Virus record (IMG/VR): IMGVR_UViG_3300018757_000034
Span: 1 to 53,742 of that record
Origin: a virus
Direction: 5' to 3' (one strand)
DNA: 53,742 nucleotides
Shown piece after piece: positions 1 through 7,413 of the stretch. Position 1 is the stretch's first letter, and each line of letters starts with the position of its first letter. A model generated the notes under the pieces. The model was not told the DNA's origin, did not search any database, and was given only the letters and a program-made list of their open reading frames with translations. Both the position numbers and the translations under genes were made by a program.

Positions 1-29
1 GGAGGACGGAACTGTGAATGAAAAGGGAT

Positions 30-64
30 TTACACTGATAGAAATAAATAGGGGTAATAACCCC
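30..64. other. Left prophage-host junction (attL) region
   Basis: Homology to comGC ends near the GAAAT at 40-46, and an integrase-associated terminator starts immediately after. Large serine integrases recombine at a 2-3 bp core inside short non-identical sites, so the crossover probably lies in about 38-48. The exact core cannot be fixed without the right junction or an uninterrupted comGC. Confidence 0.5.
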
Positions 65-69
65 TTATT
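47..69 (-). terminator. Terminator of the integrase operon
   Basis: An inverted repeat, GGGG-TAATAA-CCCC extended by AATA/TTATT arms, reads leftward as a hairpin followed by a T-rich stretch (TATTTATTT). It sits directly after the integrase stop codon and at the host junction, so it would also limit transcription from the phage into the comG operon. Confidence 0.6.
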
Positions 70-1597
70 TTTGTTTTGAATTACTTTTGGAGTAATGCCA
101 GGGGAAGGGGTCTTCATTAACTAACACTTTCACATCAAAGTTTAAGCCTCCCACGTTTGCTTTTAATATGATATTGTCTCTATAAACAATACCTTCAGGA
201 AAGATTTTTCCCATTAGCATAGCTCTTTCGAGAGGAGAAAAATCACTATCAAAAAAATTAATTGACTCGAAAAGTTCGCTAAGAAAATCGTAACTCCACG
301 AATCACTTTTCAATGTTTCAAGCTTCGCTTTATCTCTTTTAAGTTGTGTTTGAAGATTTTCTGTTATGTTCTTGATTTCAACCTGTTTCTTATTTAATTG
401 ATCCTTTGTTAGATGATTGTCCAAGTATAAATCAATCAGCTTTTCATTTTTGGTGGTGTGCTTCTGGATGATTTGTTCATTGTTTTTTATGTTTTGTTCA
501 AGTTGAGTAATTTCTTCCTTTTCATTTTCAAGATTTACGTATTGTTTTGCTAATTCTTTACTGGTGACAATATCTTTAATTGCTTGTATGATATTACCCT
601 CAACTCTAACTGTATTTATACTCACATCACAAACTGAACCATCAGCTAGTCTCAATTTTCGGCCATGCTTTAGATAATAACGGGGAGACTCTTTGGTTCC
701 GTGGGCAGCAAGACTAATTTTTCTTCCACATTCACCGCATACAAAATATGTTCTTCTTAAAAGGTGAAGATCATTTCTCTTCCTACTGGTAACTTTATAT
801 TGATTTCCTCTTTTATTTCTTTCTATCTGAATTTTCTCCCAAGTTTCTTTGGTTCTTAACTTGGGAAAGATATTCTCTGCAGCAATCACTTCACCATTCG
901 CAAATGTTTTTTCTTGAACACCATGATATGCTTTTGTGGTCAGCCTAGTATGTACTAGATGCTCATTCCACATAATACCGGAAGGCGTTTTTGAGATTTT
1001 ATTAAGTTCATCTGTGATGCTTCTCATTCCTAGTTGTTCTTCCAGGTATAATCGATCAATGAATGGGATTACCCAAGCCCATTCTTTTTTTAATTTATAT
1101 TGTTCTTCCTTCTTATCATAATAATATTCATATGGAGCCTGGCCCCAGCCTTTACCTTCACGCATTCTTTGGCGTTTTCCACGCATCATTCTTTTCACAA
1201 GAGCTTTCTTTTCTCTCTTGGCAATTAAATTTTTAATGTCACTAACAAATTCTTGATCTTCATCATCTAGATCTACTATAGTTCCAGGTTCAGCGATTTT
1301 GACTTTGTTTTCACGAAGAGTAGACTTTAAATATTCCCATGATATTGTATCCAGACGAGAAAGTCTATCTTGATCAATGCAGACAACGACATCAATTTTA
1401 CCTTCTTCAACAATGTCGAGAAGGGCATTTAAGCCCTTTTTATGCAGCTTCCCACCAGATTCGATATCTTGAAATTCATCCACCAATCGCCATCTTTGTT
1501 GTTCCACATATCGGTGGAGTTCAGTTGTTTGCGCTCGTAGAGAATACTTTTCTTCTTGCATCTTTGTTGAAACACGTATATAGATGGCGGCTCGCAT
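65..1597 (-). CDS. int: Large serine recombinase (phage integrase)
   Basis: A 510-residue site-specific recombinase expected to integrate and excise the prophage at the comGC site. The N-terminus (IYIRVSTKMQ) carries the catalytic serine at residue 10, followed by the resolvase-type core with DRLSRL. The recombinase domain follows (GKGWGQAPYEY region), then a zinc ribbon (CGECGRK and a later Cys near residue 325) and a lysine/glutamate-rich coiled coil at about 360-430 typical of large serine integrases. The length fits the family (450-600). The start is set by GGAAAGG about 8 bases upstream of ATG. It lies 50 bases downstream of the two-gene module and may share its transcript. A separate directionality factor would be needed for excision; the paired HTH protein near 52.5 kb is one candidate. 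Confidence 0.95.
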   Translation of the reverse strand: MRAAIYIRVSTKMQEEKYSLRAQTTELHRYVEQQRWRLVDEFQDIESGGKLHKKGLNALLDIVEEGKIDVVVCIDQDRLSRLDTISWEYLKSTLRENKVKIAEPGTIVDLDDEDQEFVSDIKNLIAKREKKALVKRMMRGKRQRMREGKGWGQAPYEYYYDKKEEQYKLKKEWAWVIPFIDRLYLEEQLGMRSITDELNKISKTPSGIMWNEHLVHTRLTTKAYHGVQEKTFANGEVIAAENIFPKLRTKETWEKIQIERNKRGNQYKVTSRKRNDLHLLRRTYFVCGECGRKISLAAHGTKESPRYYLKHGRKLRLADGSVCDVSINTVRVEGNIIQAIKDIVTSKELAKQYVNLENEKEEITQLEQNIKNNEQIIQKHTTKNEKLIDLYLDNHLTKDQLNKKQVEIKNITENLQTQLKRDKAKLETLKSDSWSYDFLSELFESINFFDSDFSPLERAMLMGKIFPEGIVYRDNIILKANVGGLNFDVKVLVNEDPFPWHYSKSNSKQK

Positions 1598-1646
1598 AAA
1601 ATCAACCTTTCCATAAAATTGAAATTCAAACGAATTAACCAGGTAA

Positions 1647-2732
1647 TCATCTATTTAGTACTGATGATAAAACTTCTTCATTCACTTTAGTGATATTAAG
1701 ATAGCTAGTAATAACATCTTTTGATATTTTTAAGGTGACTGGCGAAAAGCTAGAAATCATTTTCTCAAAATCTAATTTTTTTTCTATAATTATTTCGTAT
1801 TGTAGTAATTCTAAATACCGCATAATATCCATAACATTATTAGGTTCACTTATAAAAACTCCAACTAAATGAGTTAATTTAGAAAGGTAATGTGGCTCTA
1901 TAAAGACCTCATGACCAATATCCTCAGTGTTAGTAATTTTCTGCAAGATAGGTCTCATATCTCGCACAAGGTTAATTTTATTAGTTAAGCCGTTTACACC
2001 CCCATGTATATATTCTAAAACTCCTTGAGGGATAGCTGAAATATTTCTATGCATAATATAATTGCAGCATTCGAAAATAGTTCTGCAGAATAAAATTACA
2101 ATTTCCATTAGTATGAACTTATGAGTCTTATCGTTGTATTTAAAGTTTTTATAGAAATCATTTTTTTCTAACATAACTAAAAGTGTCTTTAAGTTTGTTG
2201 GATTATCATTAAACCAATATCTCACGTTTAAGTATTTATAAATCATTGAATATTCGTCAGTAAGAGAATTAATTATTTCTAATTTGTTTGTATAATATTC
2301 TTCATTAAAAAGATTTGAAATCTTCGAGGTGTTGTATATTCTTTCCATCTCAATGAGATTGTTATTGTCTATTCCATAAATATTAAGTCTATCTAGAATG
2401 ACCCTGATGTTACGAGAGATTTTATTTTTTATTAAGTATCCTTTATTAGTTCCTACATAATCCATGACGCCTTTTAACCAAAAAACTCTTTCAACCATTT
2501 TTACATTCTTTCCGGACTTACAATCACCAAGTTGTTTAATGATATAAAAATCATTATTTACTTTCTCACCGTAAACATCCATATCGGTGAGGTCATGTCT
2601 TTTAGGTAATTGTGTTTTTGCATCCAGTTCATAAGCAATTACAGGAATTTCAATTCTAGTCCAAAAACCCATTTGCCACATAATTCTTTGAAATTTTATT
2701 TTTTGTTTAAAATCCCTATCATTAAAAAACAT
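1647..2732 (-). CDS. Putative PD-(D/E)XK-fold nuclease, partner in a two-gene module
   Basis: A 361-residue protein that I do not recognise by name. Residues about 25-105 look like a restriction-endonuclease-like core: RIEIPVIAYEL, then TDMDV (Asp50/Asp52), then a strand ending in GDCKSGK (Asp70, Lys72), followed by a helix and GYLI. This matches the D...(D/E)XK layout of the PD-(D/E)XK superfamily. The remaining 250 residues are mostly helical and AT-rich in coding, without a recognisable domain. Its first codons overlap the end of the 439-residue gene upstream, so the two are translationally coupled. The position next to the integrase, outside the replication and structural modules, suggests accessory cargo, possibly phage defence. 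The nuclease call is inference from motifs only. Confidence 0.6.
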   Translation of the reverse strand: MFFNDRDFKQKIKFQRIMWQMGFWTRIEIPVIAYELDAKTQLPKRHDLTDMDVYGEKVNNDFYIIKQLGDCKSGKNVKMVERVFWLKGVMDYVGTNKGYLIKNKISRNIRVILDRLNIYGIDNNNLIEMERIYNTSKISNLFNEEYYTNKLEIINSLTDEYSMIYKYLNVRYWFNDNPTNLKTLLVMLEKNDFYKNFKYNDKTHKFILMEIVILFCRTIFECCNYIMHRNISAIPQGVLEYIHGGVNGLTNKINLVRDMRPILQKITNTEDIGHEVFIEPHYLSKLTHLVGVFISEPNNVMDIMRYLELLQYEIIIEKKLDFEKMISSFSPVTLKISKDVITSYLNITKVNEEVLSSVLNR

Positions 2733-4041
2733 CCGGTTCTCCTCCGTTTTGGAAAAGTTTATTTAATACACTATTTATCTCACGGTTTTGTTCAGCTGTC
2801 GTATTCAATCCAATTCTTTGTTCTAAGGTTCTACTAATGGATTTAAGGTTCCCAAGGTTAGGGATGTATCCGTTAAATTCATACTCTGTAAGAAGTTTTC
2901 TTTCTTCCCAGGCTTCCCCAATGATGCCCCTAGTCAATTCTGAGTCAAAATCTGTGTCTGTAAACAAAATTTGTTGAGCTAATTTAACAACCATTCTAGC
3001 ATAATCTGTATCGGCTAAATAAAATCTATATCTTTTATTTCCTATTTCTTCTATTCTTCCTAATCCGCAATCTCGAAGGACACCATATTGAGCTTCAATA
3101 TCACTATGAGGAGTTTCGCCAATATAACCTCGGTCTAATAATCTTTGTAAAAATAATTCAGGAGATCTTAAAGCAGATATTTTAGAAAAACTTTCCCCGT
3201 ACCTAACGGCGGCAACAACGTATCTTGCATGTTTAAGTAGTTGTTTATCGTCTACTTCTGTAAATGGGCTAAACATAAAATTAACTTTGCCGCCCGAGGC
3301 TACAATAGCAGGAGTCTGTATTAAATTATTTTTCATAATTTCTAATAATATATCATTCTTAATTAAGTTTAAATCCGTTAATGGAAATCCAGGCTTAACC
3401 TTAAGTAGTTGAAGGGCATCCTGTACTTCTTTTTCATCATATTGGGACAAGAAATTCATAATTTGACTGGAGTTTTCTTCCATGTAAATTGGTGAAAAAA
3501 TCACTTGTTCTTCAGTGTTCTGATTTGTAAAGCTATCGATGAAACCACCTTCTTTTCCTATGAATAAAAGGTTATCAATATTATTTTGGTCCAAATCAAA
3601 GTCGGTTTTAAGTTTTCTTGGAGATAAACTAAACTTACTTAATCTATCTATAATTTCAATTGTTTGTTGTTCAAATTCTTGAGGGGAGCTATGTTTCCAA
3701 AACTCTCCTAACCGTTCATAAGTGGTGTCGAATTTATCCAATAAAACCTCGATCTTACTTGGACGATTTTTACTACCTTTTATACGTATGTATCTAATAT
3801 CCTCTAGAATATTCAATATCGAAATTAGCTCTGCAAACTGAATCTTTAATTTAGATGCTAAAACAACTAATCCATCAAAATTTTCAATTACATGAATGCC
3901 TCTTAAATGGGAGGCCAAACTTGCACACTTCCCTATTAAAATTGTTTGTCTAAGGTTTAAATCAAGATAAGGATCTTGATAACCTATAAGTCCAGTTTGG
4001 ATATCAAGACTTCTAACACCGATTTGTTTATTGTTAATCAT
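2722..4041 (-). CDS. Unknown 439-residue protein, possible winged-helix regulator/sensor of the nuclease module
   Basis: I do not recognise this family. Residues about 55-110 (FDGLVVLASKLKI followed by ELISILNILEDIRYIRI) have the helix-helix-strand pattern of a winged helix. Similar patterns recur near 140-165 and around 305-345 (LLDRGYIGE, then GLGRIEEIGNKRYRF). No transmembrane segment, ATPase motif or zinc motif is visible. The start is supported by GAAGGTATATAG upstream of the ATG. It overlaps the downstream nuclease-like gene by 11 bases and follows the immA-like gene by about 100 bases. A DNA-binding or sensing role regulating the nuclease is inferred from gene pairing. The coding sequence is visibly AT-richer than the replication and structural genes, consistent with separate origin. 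Confidence 0.5.
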   Translation of the reverse strand: MINNKQIGVRSLDIQTGLIGYQDPYLDLNLRQTILIGKCASLASHLRGIHVIENFDGLVVLASKLKIQFAELISILNILEDIRYIRIKGSKNRPSKIEVLLDKFDTTYERLGEFWKHSSPQEFEQQTIEIIDRLSKFSLSPRKLKTDFDLDQNNIDNLLFIGKEGGFIDSFTNQNTEEQVIFSPIYMEENSSQIMNFLSQYDEKEVQDALQLLKVKPGFPLTDLNLIKNDILLEIMKNNLIQTPAIVASGGKVNFMFSPFTEVDDKQLLKHARYVVAAVRYGESFSKISALRSPELFLQRLLDRGYIGETPHSDIEAQYGVLRDCGLGRIEEIGNKRYRFYLADTDYARMVVKLAQQILFTDTDFDSELTRGIIGEAWEERKLLTEYEFNGYIPNLGNLKSISRTLEQRIGLNTTAEQNREINSVLNKLFQNGGEPDVF

Positions 4042-4137
4042 CTATATACCTTCTTTCATTTAAATGAATAGCTTTGACTAGGTCTATATTATCAAAAATT
4101 TTTTTAAAAATTTCTTTTTCGACAAAAAAAGACAAAG

Positions 4138-4608
4138 TTAAGTATCATTATGTAAAGGAAGATTAATACCAATATTAATTCTTTCATGAGCAAATTCATT
4201 TGTAACATTAAAAAGAGTTGCAATCTCGCTTATAGCCTTGGTTTTTAAATAATTTAATCGCTTTAACATAAATAGGGGAACACAAAATTTATAAGCGAAA
4301 ATTTTGGCTTGCATCTCTTGTAACTCAGCAAAAAGGGGAGACATAATCAATTGATTCCCCTCGTGTCTAAGAGCATGACAAAGTTCATGACCAAAATCTT
4401 GCCACTGTTCTTGAGGGGAAATCCTATTATCAAGAATAATTACTCCATCATAATAACGACTACCTATGTTTAGAAATTCCACCTTTAATCCCAATCGATG
4501 CGAGATATCTAAGAGATCCAATTCATGAGGATTTGAAATTTTCATTTCCTTGTAAAATGCCTCAATCCAATCCTCGAGATGTGTATTATGGGGGACTATA
4601 GTTTTCAT
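4138..4608 (-). CDS. immA: ImmA/IrrE-family metalloprotease (anti-repressor)
   Basis: A 156-residue zinc protease of the ImmA/IrrE (COG2856) type. The catalytic motif is HELCH at residues 74-78, with a likely third ligand Glu98 in QEMQAKIFAYKFCVP. In ICEBs1 and related phages ImmA cleaves the ImmR repressor after DNA damage or cell signalling, releasing the excision and early promoters. Here it lies just downstream of a CI/ImmR-like repressor on the same strand, which supports that role. A terminator separates the two genes, so immA seems to have its own promoter. The start follows AAGGAGGCAACTACAG. The length is normal for the family. Confidence 0.88.
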   Translation of the reverse strand: MKTIVPHNTHLEDWIEAFYKEMKISNPHELDLLDISHRLGLKVEFLNIGSRYYDGVIILDNRISPQEQWQDFGHELCHALRHEGNQLIMSPLFAELQEMQAKIFAYKFCVPLFMLKRLNYLKTKAISEIATLFNVTNEFAHERINIGINLPLHNDT

Positions 4609-4657
4609 CTGTAGTTGCCTCCTTAAAAACTAAAGGAATATATGTTCGCATTTAAGG

Positions 4658-4680
4658 TAAAAAGAAAAGCCCAAAGGCTT
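4658..4680 (-). terminator. Rho-independent terminator after the repressor gene
   Basis: On the minus strand AAGCC-TTTG-GGCTT is followed by TTCTTTTT. It lies in the 190-base gap between repressor and immA, suggesting that the two are not a single simple transcript. The remainder of the gap (4681-4801) shows no gene. Confidence 0.6.
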
Positions 4681-4801
4681 AGTAAAAGATGTAAACGATA
4701 TACATAATAAACCAACGAAAGGATATTGTCCATATTCAGAGCGGAAATTTAAAAAAGTTCACACTCTAAAGCTCTAAATAAAACAAAGTAATATATCATT
4801 A

Positions 4802-5149
4802 TTAGTTTGTTTTATCGCGGTTTTTTATGAACTCCCAGAACTGAATTAACTCATCAATTTTTTCTTCTGGTGCGTCTTTTAGATCCTTAAAGAGCAACTG
4901 AGTTTTAGGATTTAAAAGTTCCTTCCACATATCATCGTTAGATCCCTCATGTTCTTTTCCTGTCAAGAGAAAATCAATTGAAACATCATAAAGATCTGCC
5001 AATTTTTTAGTGGTTTCATAATCAGGTTGCCGTTTTCCTGATTCATAACTAGACAACGTGTTATTTTTTACACCGATTTTTTGGGCAACAAATTTTTGTG
5101 TTAACCCCGCTTTTTCACGTAAAAATTTCAATCTATCTGCATAATTCAT
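4802..5149 (-). CDS. CI/ImmR-like XRE repressor of lysogeny
   Basis: A 115-residue protein with an N-terminal XRE helix-turn-helix (RLKFLREKAGLTQ, then QKIGVKNNTLSSYESGKR) at about residues 7-62, and a short acidic C-terminal part (KDAPEEKIDELIQFWEFI) that probably mediates oligomerisation. This is the architecture of ICEBs1 ImmR and of small Bacillus phage repressors that lack a LexA-type self-cleavage domain, so inactivation would depend on the neighbouring ImmA-like protease. It is divergently transcribed from the Cro-like gene, with operators in the 200-base gap between them. The start at MNYADRL has only a modest ribosome binding site. Confidence 0.88.
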   Translation of the reverse strand: MNYADRLKFLREKAGLTQKFVAQKIGVKNNTLSSYESGKRQPDYETTKKLADLYDVSIDFLLTGKEHEGSNDDMWKELLNPKTQLLFKDLKDAPEEKIDELIQFWEFIKNRDKTN

Positions 5150-5168
5150 GAATTATTCTCACTTCCCA

Positions 5169-5205
5169 ATATTATCGCTTTATCGATATTACGCTTTACC
5201 GTAAT
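5169..5205. promoter_or_regulatory. Two overlapping operators next to the repressor gene
   Basis: Two dyads with the same geometry are seen: TATCG-N6-CGATA at 5173-5188 and ATTACG-N6-CGTAAT at 5188-5205, sharing a CGCTTTA(T/C)CG core 16 bases apart. They sit 20-55 bases upstream of the repressor start and are probably autoregulatory sites. They differ from the TTCTCG/GTGAA operators on the other side of the intergenic region. Confidence 0.6.
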
Positions 5206-5242
5206 TTTAACATTATTTATTTCTCTATTTGAGAAAAAATAA

Positions 5243-5339
5243 TCACAATTCGAGAAAAAAATATCACAAAACGAGAACAAAAATCTTTACATTCTCGTTT
5301 TGTGAACTTATAATAAAATTGAATTCACGAAACGAGAAC
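5243..5339. promoter_or_regulatory. Operator cluster of the TTCTCG-N4-GTGAA type
   Basis: Four copies of one motif lie in 100 bases: TCACAATTCGAGAA (5243-5256), TCACAAAACGAGAAC (5264-5278), TTCTCGTTTTGTGAAC (5292-5307) and TTCACGAAACGAGAAC (5324-5339). The motif is an imperfect dyad with half-sites GTTCTCG and GTTCACA. Two copies face each way. A further copy lies after the Cro-like gene at 5562-5578. The likely ligand is the Cro-like protein or the repressor. Confidence 0.75.
5286..5314 (+). promoter_or_regulatory. Early rightward SigA promoter overlapped by an operator
   Basis: TTTACA (5286-5291) and TATAAT (5309-5314) are separated by exactly 17 bases, and those 17 bases contain the operator TTCTCGTTTTGTGAAC. 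Repressor binding there would exclude RNA polymerase. A second operator at 5324-5339 covers the transcription start. This should drive the early operon beginning with the gene at 5355. Confidence 0.85.
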
Positions 5340-5354
5340 TTTGGGGGTGATAAT

Positions 5355-5558
5355 TTGAAGGAGATCTTGGGTTCCCGAATAAGAGAGCTAAGAAAAGAAA
5401 AAGGGCTAACTCAGTTTTATCTTGCTATTGAGTTGGGGTATAAACACTCTTCCATTATTAGTGAGATTGAATCCGGTAAGAAAAGTCTTAATGCCGAGAA
5501 GTTGCCCACTGTTGCTAAAGCGTTAGATGTAGAGATAAACAAACTTTTTTTTGAATAA
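5355..5558 (+). CDS. Cro-like XRE regulator
   Basis: A 67-residue single-domain XRE helix-turn-helix protein (LGSRIRELRKEKGLTQ, then SSIISEIESGKKSLN). The TTG start at 5355 is chosen because it follows GGGGGTGATAA and lies just downstream of the operator-controlled promoter; the upstream in-frame extension would start inside the operators. As the first rightward gene facing a repressor it fits the Cro position, repressing the lysogenic promoter when the lytic programme begins. Operator copies flank the gene on both sides. Confidence 0.85.
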   Translation: MKEILGSRIRELRKEKGLTQFYLAIELGYKHSSIISEIESGKKSLNAEKLPTVAKALDVEINKLFFE

Positions 5559-5561
5559 AAA

Positions 5562-5578
5562 GTTCTCGAATTGTGAAC
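5562..5578. promoter_or_regulatory. Operator copy downstream of the Cro-like gene
   Basis: GTTCTCGAATTGTGAAC matches the 5243-5339 operator family and lies 3 bases after the Cro-like stop codon. Being inside the early transcription unit, it could act as a roadblock or as an extra loop-forming site. Confidence 0.65.
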
Positions 5579-5606
5579 TCCGAAAGACTATGAAAGAGGT
5601 GATCAA

Positions 5607-5798
5607 GTGAATCAACTTCCTGTTGATCCAGAGTTTCTCAAAAAGAGAATGGCTATCCCGTCAAAAATTGCTCAGTTGTCTTACTGCGATCCAGAGAAAG
5701 CAATTAAGTATATCCGCATTTGGGGGGAACATAAAAAGCCTGTATCTGAGTTATACACTGAATTAATTAATGCACTCATTGAAACTAAAGTTGTTTAG
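5607..5798 (+). CDS. Small early protein, unknown function
   Basis: A 63-residue protein starting at GTG after AAAGAGGTGATCAA. It is soluble and charged, with a helical middle (CDPEKAIKYIRIWGEHKK). No known domain is recognised. It is the second gene of the early operon, where Bacillus phages usually carry small regulators or host-takeover proteins. Confidence 0.7.
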   Translation: MNQLPVDPEFLKKRMAIPSKIAQLSYCDPEKAIKYIRIWGEHKKPVSELYTELINALIETKVV

Positions 5799-5864
5799 TA
5801 ATCCTTTCTGTTAATAGCTTATCAAAAATTAAATATGACAAAGGTAGAAAAGGAGCGATTAGTA

Positions 5865-6392
5865 ATGCAATTTGGTAGAGCATCACAAGCTGCCAAAAAC
5901 TCAAGGAAAGACGCAAAACTAACGCAGCAGCGAATGGCGATGGAAGACGATTTATTTATGTCAAGGGAGTCTATATCCCATCAAGAAAACGGCCGGCATC
6001 GGGTTCAACCAGAGGTGACCGAGTACTTTAGTGAAAAGCATAATGATCCGTGGTCAGCTATTGAGGCAGCTTCTGAGTATTCAGGGTGGGGGCCAATTAG
6101 ATTAGATGGCCCTGCTGCTGAGGTTAATCGTATGACAGCTGCTGTACAATCAACTATTCAAATGACAGAAGCAATCGATTCTTTAAAAGAGCATATGGAA
6201 ATTTTCACGATTAAGCCTGATTCTGTTTCAGATAAAACATCTATCGAAAAAACAATTCAAGAGTGTCTTGATGTTATAACTGCACTTACTCAATTTGTTG
6301 CAGTGATCTGCAAAGAATATTCGATTAACTGGTTAAAGATGTGGAGTAAACACAAGCTTAAGCTTTTAACACGAGGATTGATTACGAAATGA
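5865..6392 (+). CDS. Early HTH-like phage regulator
   Basis: About 175 residues. The ATG at 5865 is preferred because it follows AAGGAGCGATTAGTA; an upstream in-frame ATG at 5835 has no site. The N-terminal part (SRKDAKLTQQRMAMEDDLFMS, then SRESISHQENGRHRVQPEV) resembles an XRE-type helix-turn-helix with a serine/arginine recognition helix. The rest is helical and includes a hydrophobic stretch (ITALTQFVAVICKEY) that is probably buried. It overlaps the next gene by 4 bases (ATGA). A regulatory role is inferred. Confidence 0.7.
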   Translation: MQFGRASQAAKNSRKDAKLTQQRMAMEDDLFMSRESISHQENGRHRVQPEVTEYFSEKHNDPWSAIEAASEYSGWGPIRLDGPAAEVNRMTAAVQSTIQMTEAIDSLKEHMEIFTIKPDSVSDKTSIEKTIQECLDVITALTQFVAVICKEYSINWLKMWSKHKLKLLTRGLITK

Positions 6393-6718
6393 CAGCTAAT
6401 CAACTTTTTAGGTCAGATTTGAAAAGAATGGTTGCTGAAGTAATTTGTATCGAAGAATTATCAAAAATGCTAGTTAAAGCTGTACATGAAGGGGATTCAA
6501 ACAAAGCGGAACGTTTTATTGGGGATATTCAAAAATCCCATAATGAGCTTAAGAGATTAAGAGAAAACAAGCGGAAATTTCCAGATGCTATGAAGATTAT
6601 GGAACAGTCTCAATCTTCTTCAGAACTAATCGAAAAAATTGGAAAGGATGTTTTAAATGAACTTTGTTTTTACTGTCAGTGGATTAAAGAAGGTTTCGGA
6701 TGTTCGTGTGCAGTGTAG
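6389..6718 (+). CDS. Small helical early protein, unknown
   Basis: A 109-residue, lysine- and glutamate-rich, predicted helical protein whose start overlaps the previous stop codon (ATGA), indicating translational coupling. The C-terminus has three cysteines close together (LCFYCQWIKEGFGCSC) that could bind metal. No family is recognised. Confidence 0.65.
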   Translation: MTANQLFRSDLKRMVAEVICIEELSKMLVKAVHEGDSNKAERFIGDIQKSHNELKRLRENKRKFPDAMKIMEQSQSSSELIEKIGKDVLNELCFYCQWIKEGFGCSCAV

Positions 6719-6987
6719 GAAAGCGAGAGAAAATCCAGCGGGGCTATTAATGGTAGAGGCAGAAATAAAAGGATACTTAAGGAGAAAAGCAGCAAGCCAC
6801 CACGCTCACTGCTTTCGCCATAAAAACTACTGGACGAATTTATTATAAAGCTTTATTTGAAAATCGGCAAGCCAGCTTGTGCTTGTCGTCATGGCTGGGG
6901 ACGTATCTATTCCATTTGTATACCCTCCATGTACCGTTCCTGGCTGTGACGATGCGCGCAAGCATCAGAAAGAAGGTGAAATTATGG
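6719..6987 (+). other. Stretch without a convincing gene; several short overlapping frames
   Basis: Three frames contain coding-like fragments, but none has both a good start and a good ribosome binding site: a 32-residue frame at 6750-6848, a 35-residue frame at 6891-6998 with CTVPGC, and an open frame without a start codon that runs into the next gene. The mix suggests a decayed or frameshifted small gene. Confidence 0.4.
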
Positions 6988-7179
6988 GTGCCATTTGATT
7001 CTGTAGAGGAATTGGTACATGCCACAAAAGTTGTTGGAGAACTTCGTATGGCCATTTGTGCGGAGAAAACTAGAGCCGAGTTGTTTTCAAATGACCAAAG
7101 CAGCAAAGAGGTTCTTCAAGAAGCGTTAGACCAGATTGCTCTCGATCTTTCAGAAGCGTTAAGCAAACACAAATTGTAA
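6988..7179 (+). CDS. Small early protein, unknown; start uncertain
   Basis: The frame encodes about 63 residues (PFDSVEELVHATKVV, then ALDQIALDLSEALSKHKL), acidic and helical. GTG 6988 is chosen because GAAGGTGA lies about 9 bases upstream. GTG 6976 and ATG 6952 in the same frame are alternatives that add a strand (KVKLWV). The stop is 12 bases before the next gene, whose ribosome binding site is GGAGGGAGACG. Confidence 0.5.
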   Translation: MPFDSVEELVHATKVVGELRMAICAEKTRAELFSNDQSSKEVLQEALDQIALDLSEALSKHKL

Positions 7180-7191
7180 GGAGGGAGACGA

Positions 7192-7407
7192 ATGGATCAT
7201 CCAATCATCACTCAAATTGAGCGTACGGGCTATCCCGCGTCTGTTCCAAAAGAGGATGAGAAAGTCAGGGATTTCTATGGTGAAGAGGTATCGCTGGCTC
7301 ATGACGATTATGTCTTTGATAAAAATCAAGGCGAAATCATTTTTATCGATAACCTGCCGCGCTACTTAAAAGAGGAGCTTGAATTTGAATTTTATACGGG
7401 CAAATAA
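7192..7407 (+). CDS. YqaI-like phage protein
   Basis: A 71-residue acidic protein with a ribosome binding site GGAGGGAGACG. The core FYGEEVSLAHDDYVFDKN, then IIFIDNLPRYLKEELEFEF, resembles YqaI of the B. subtilis skin element, a small early protein of unknown function. The place in the early operon is the same as in skin. Function is not known. Confidence 0.72.
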   Translation: MDHPIITQIERTGYPASVPKEDEKVRDFYGEEVSLAHDDYVFDKNQGEIIFIDNLPRYLKEELEFEFYTGK

Positions 7408-7413
7408 AAAAAG

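Larger units (their letters stand above)
14..79 (+). pseudogene. comGC: 5' stub of comGC (competence pseudopilin), cut off by phage insertion
   Basis: A GTG codon follows a strong ribosome binding site (GGAGGACGGAACT) and encodes MNEKGFTLIE, the prepilin-peptidase signature and first residues of Bacillus ComGC, the major pseudopilin of the DNA-uptake machine. The normal hydrophobic helix that should follow (EMLIVLF in B. subtilis) is absent. After about ten codons the frame reads INRGNNPLFLF and stops inside the terminator and 3' end of the integrase gene. This is the expected appearance of a host gene split by an integrated element. The rest of comGC is not in the window. The identification rests on ten residues and the ribosome binding site, but this motif and context are distinctive. 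Confidence 0.72.
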
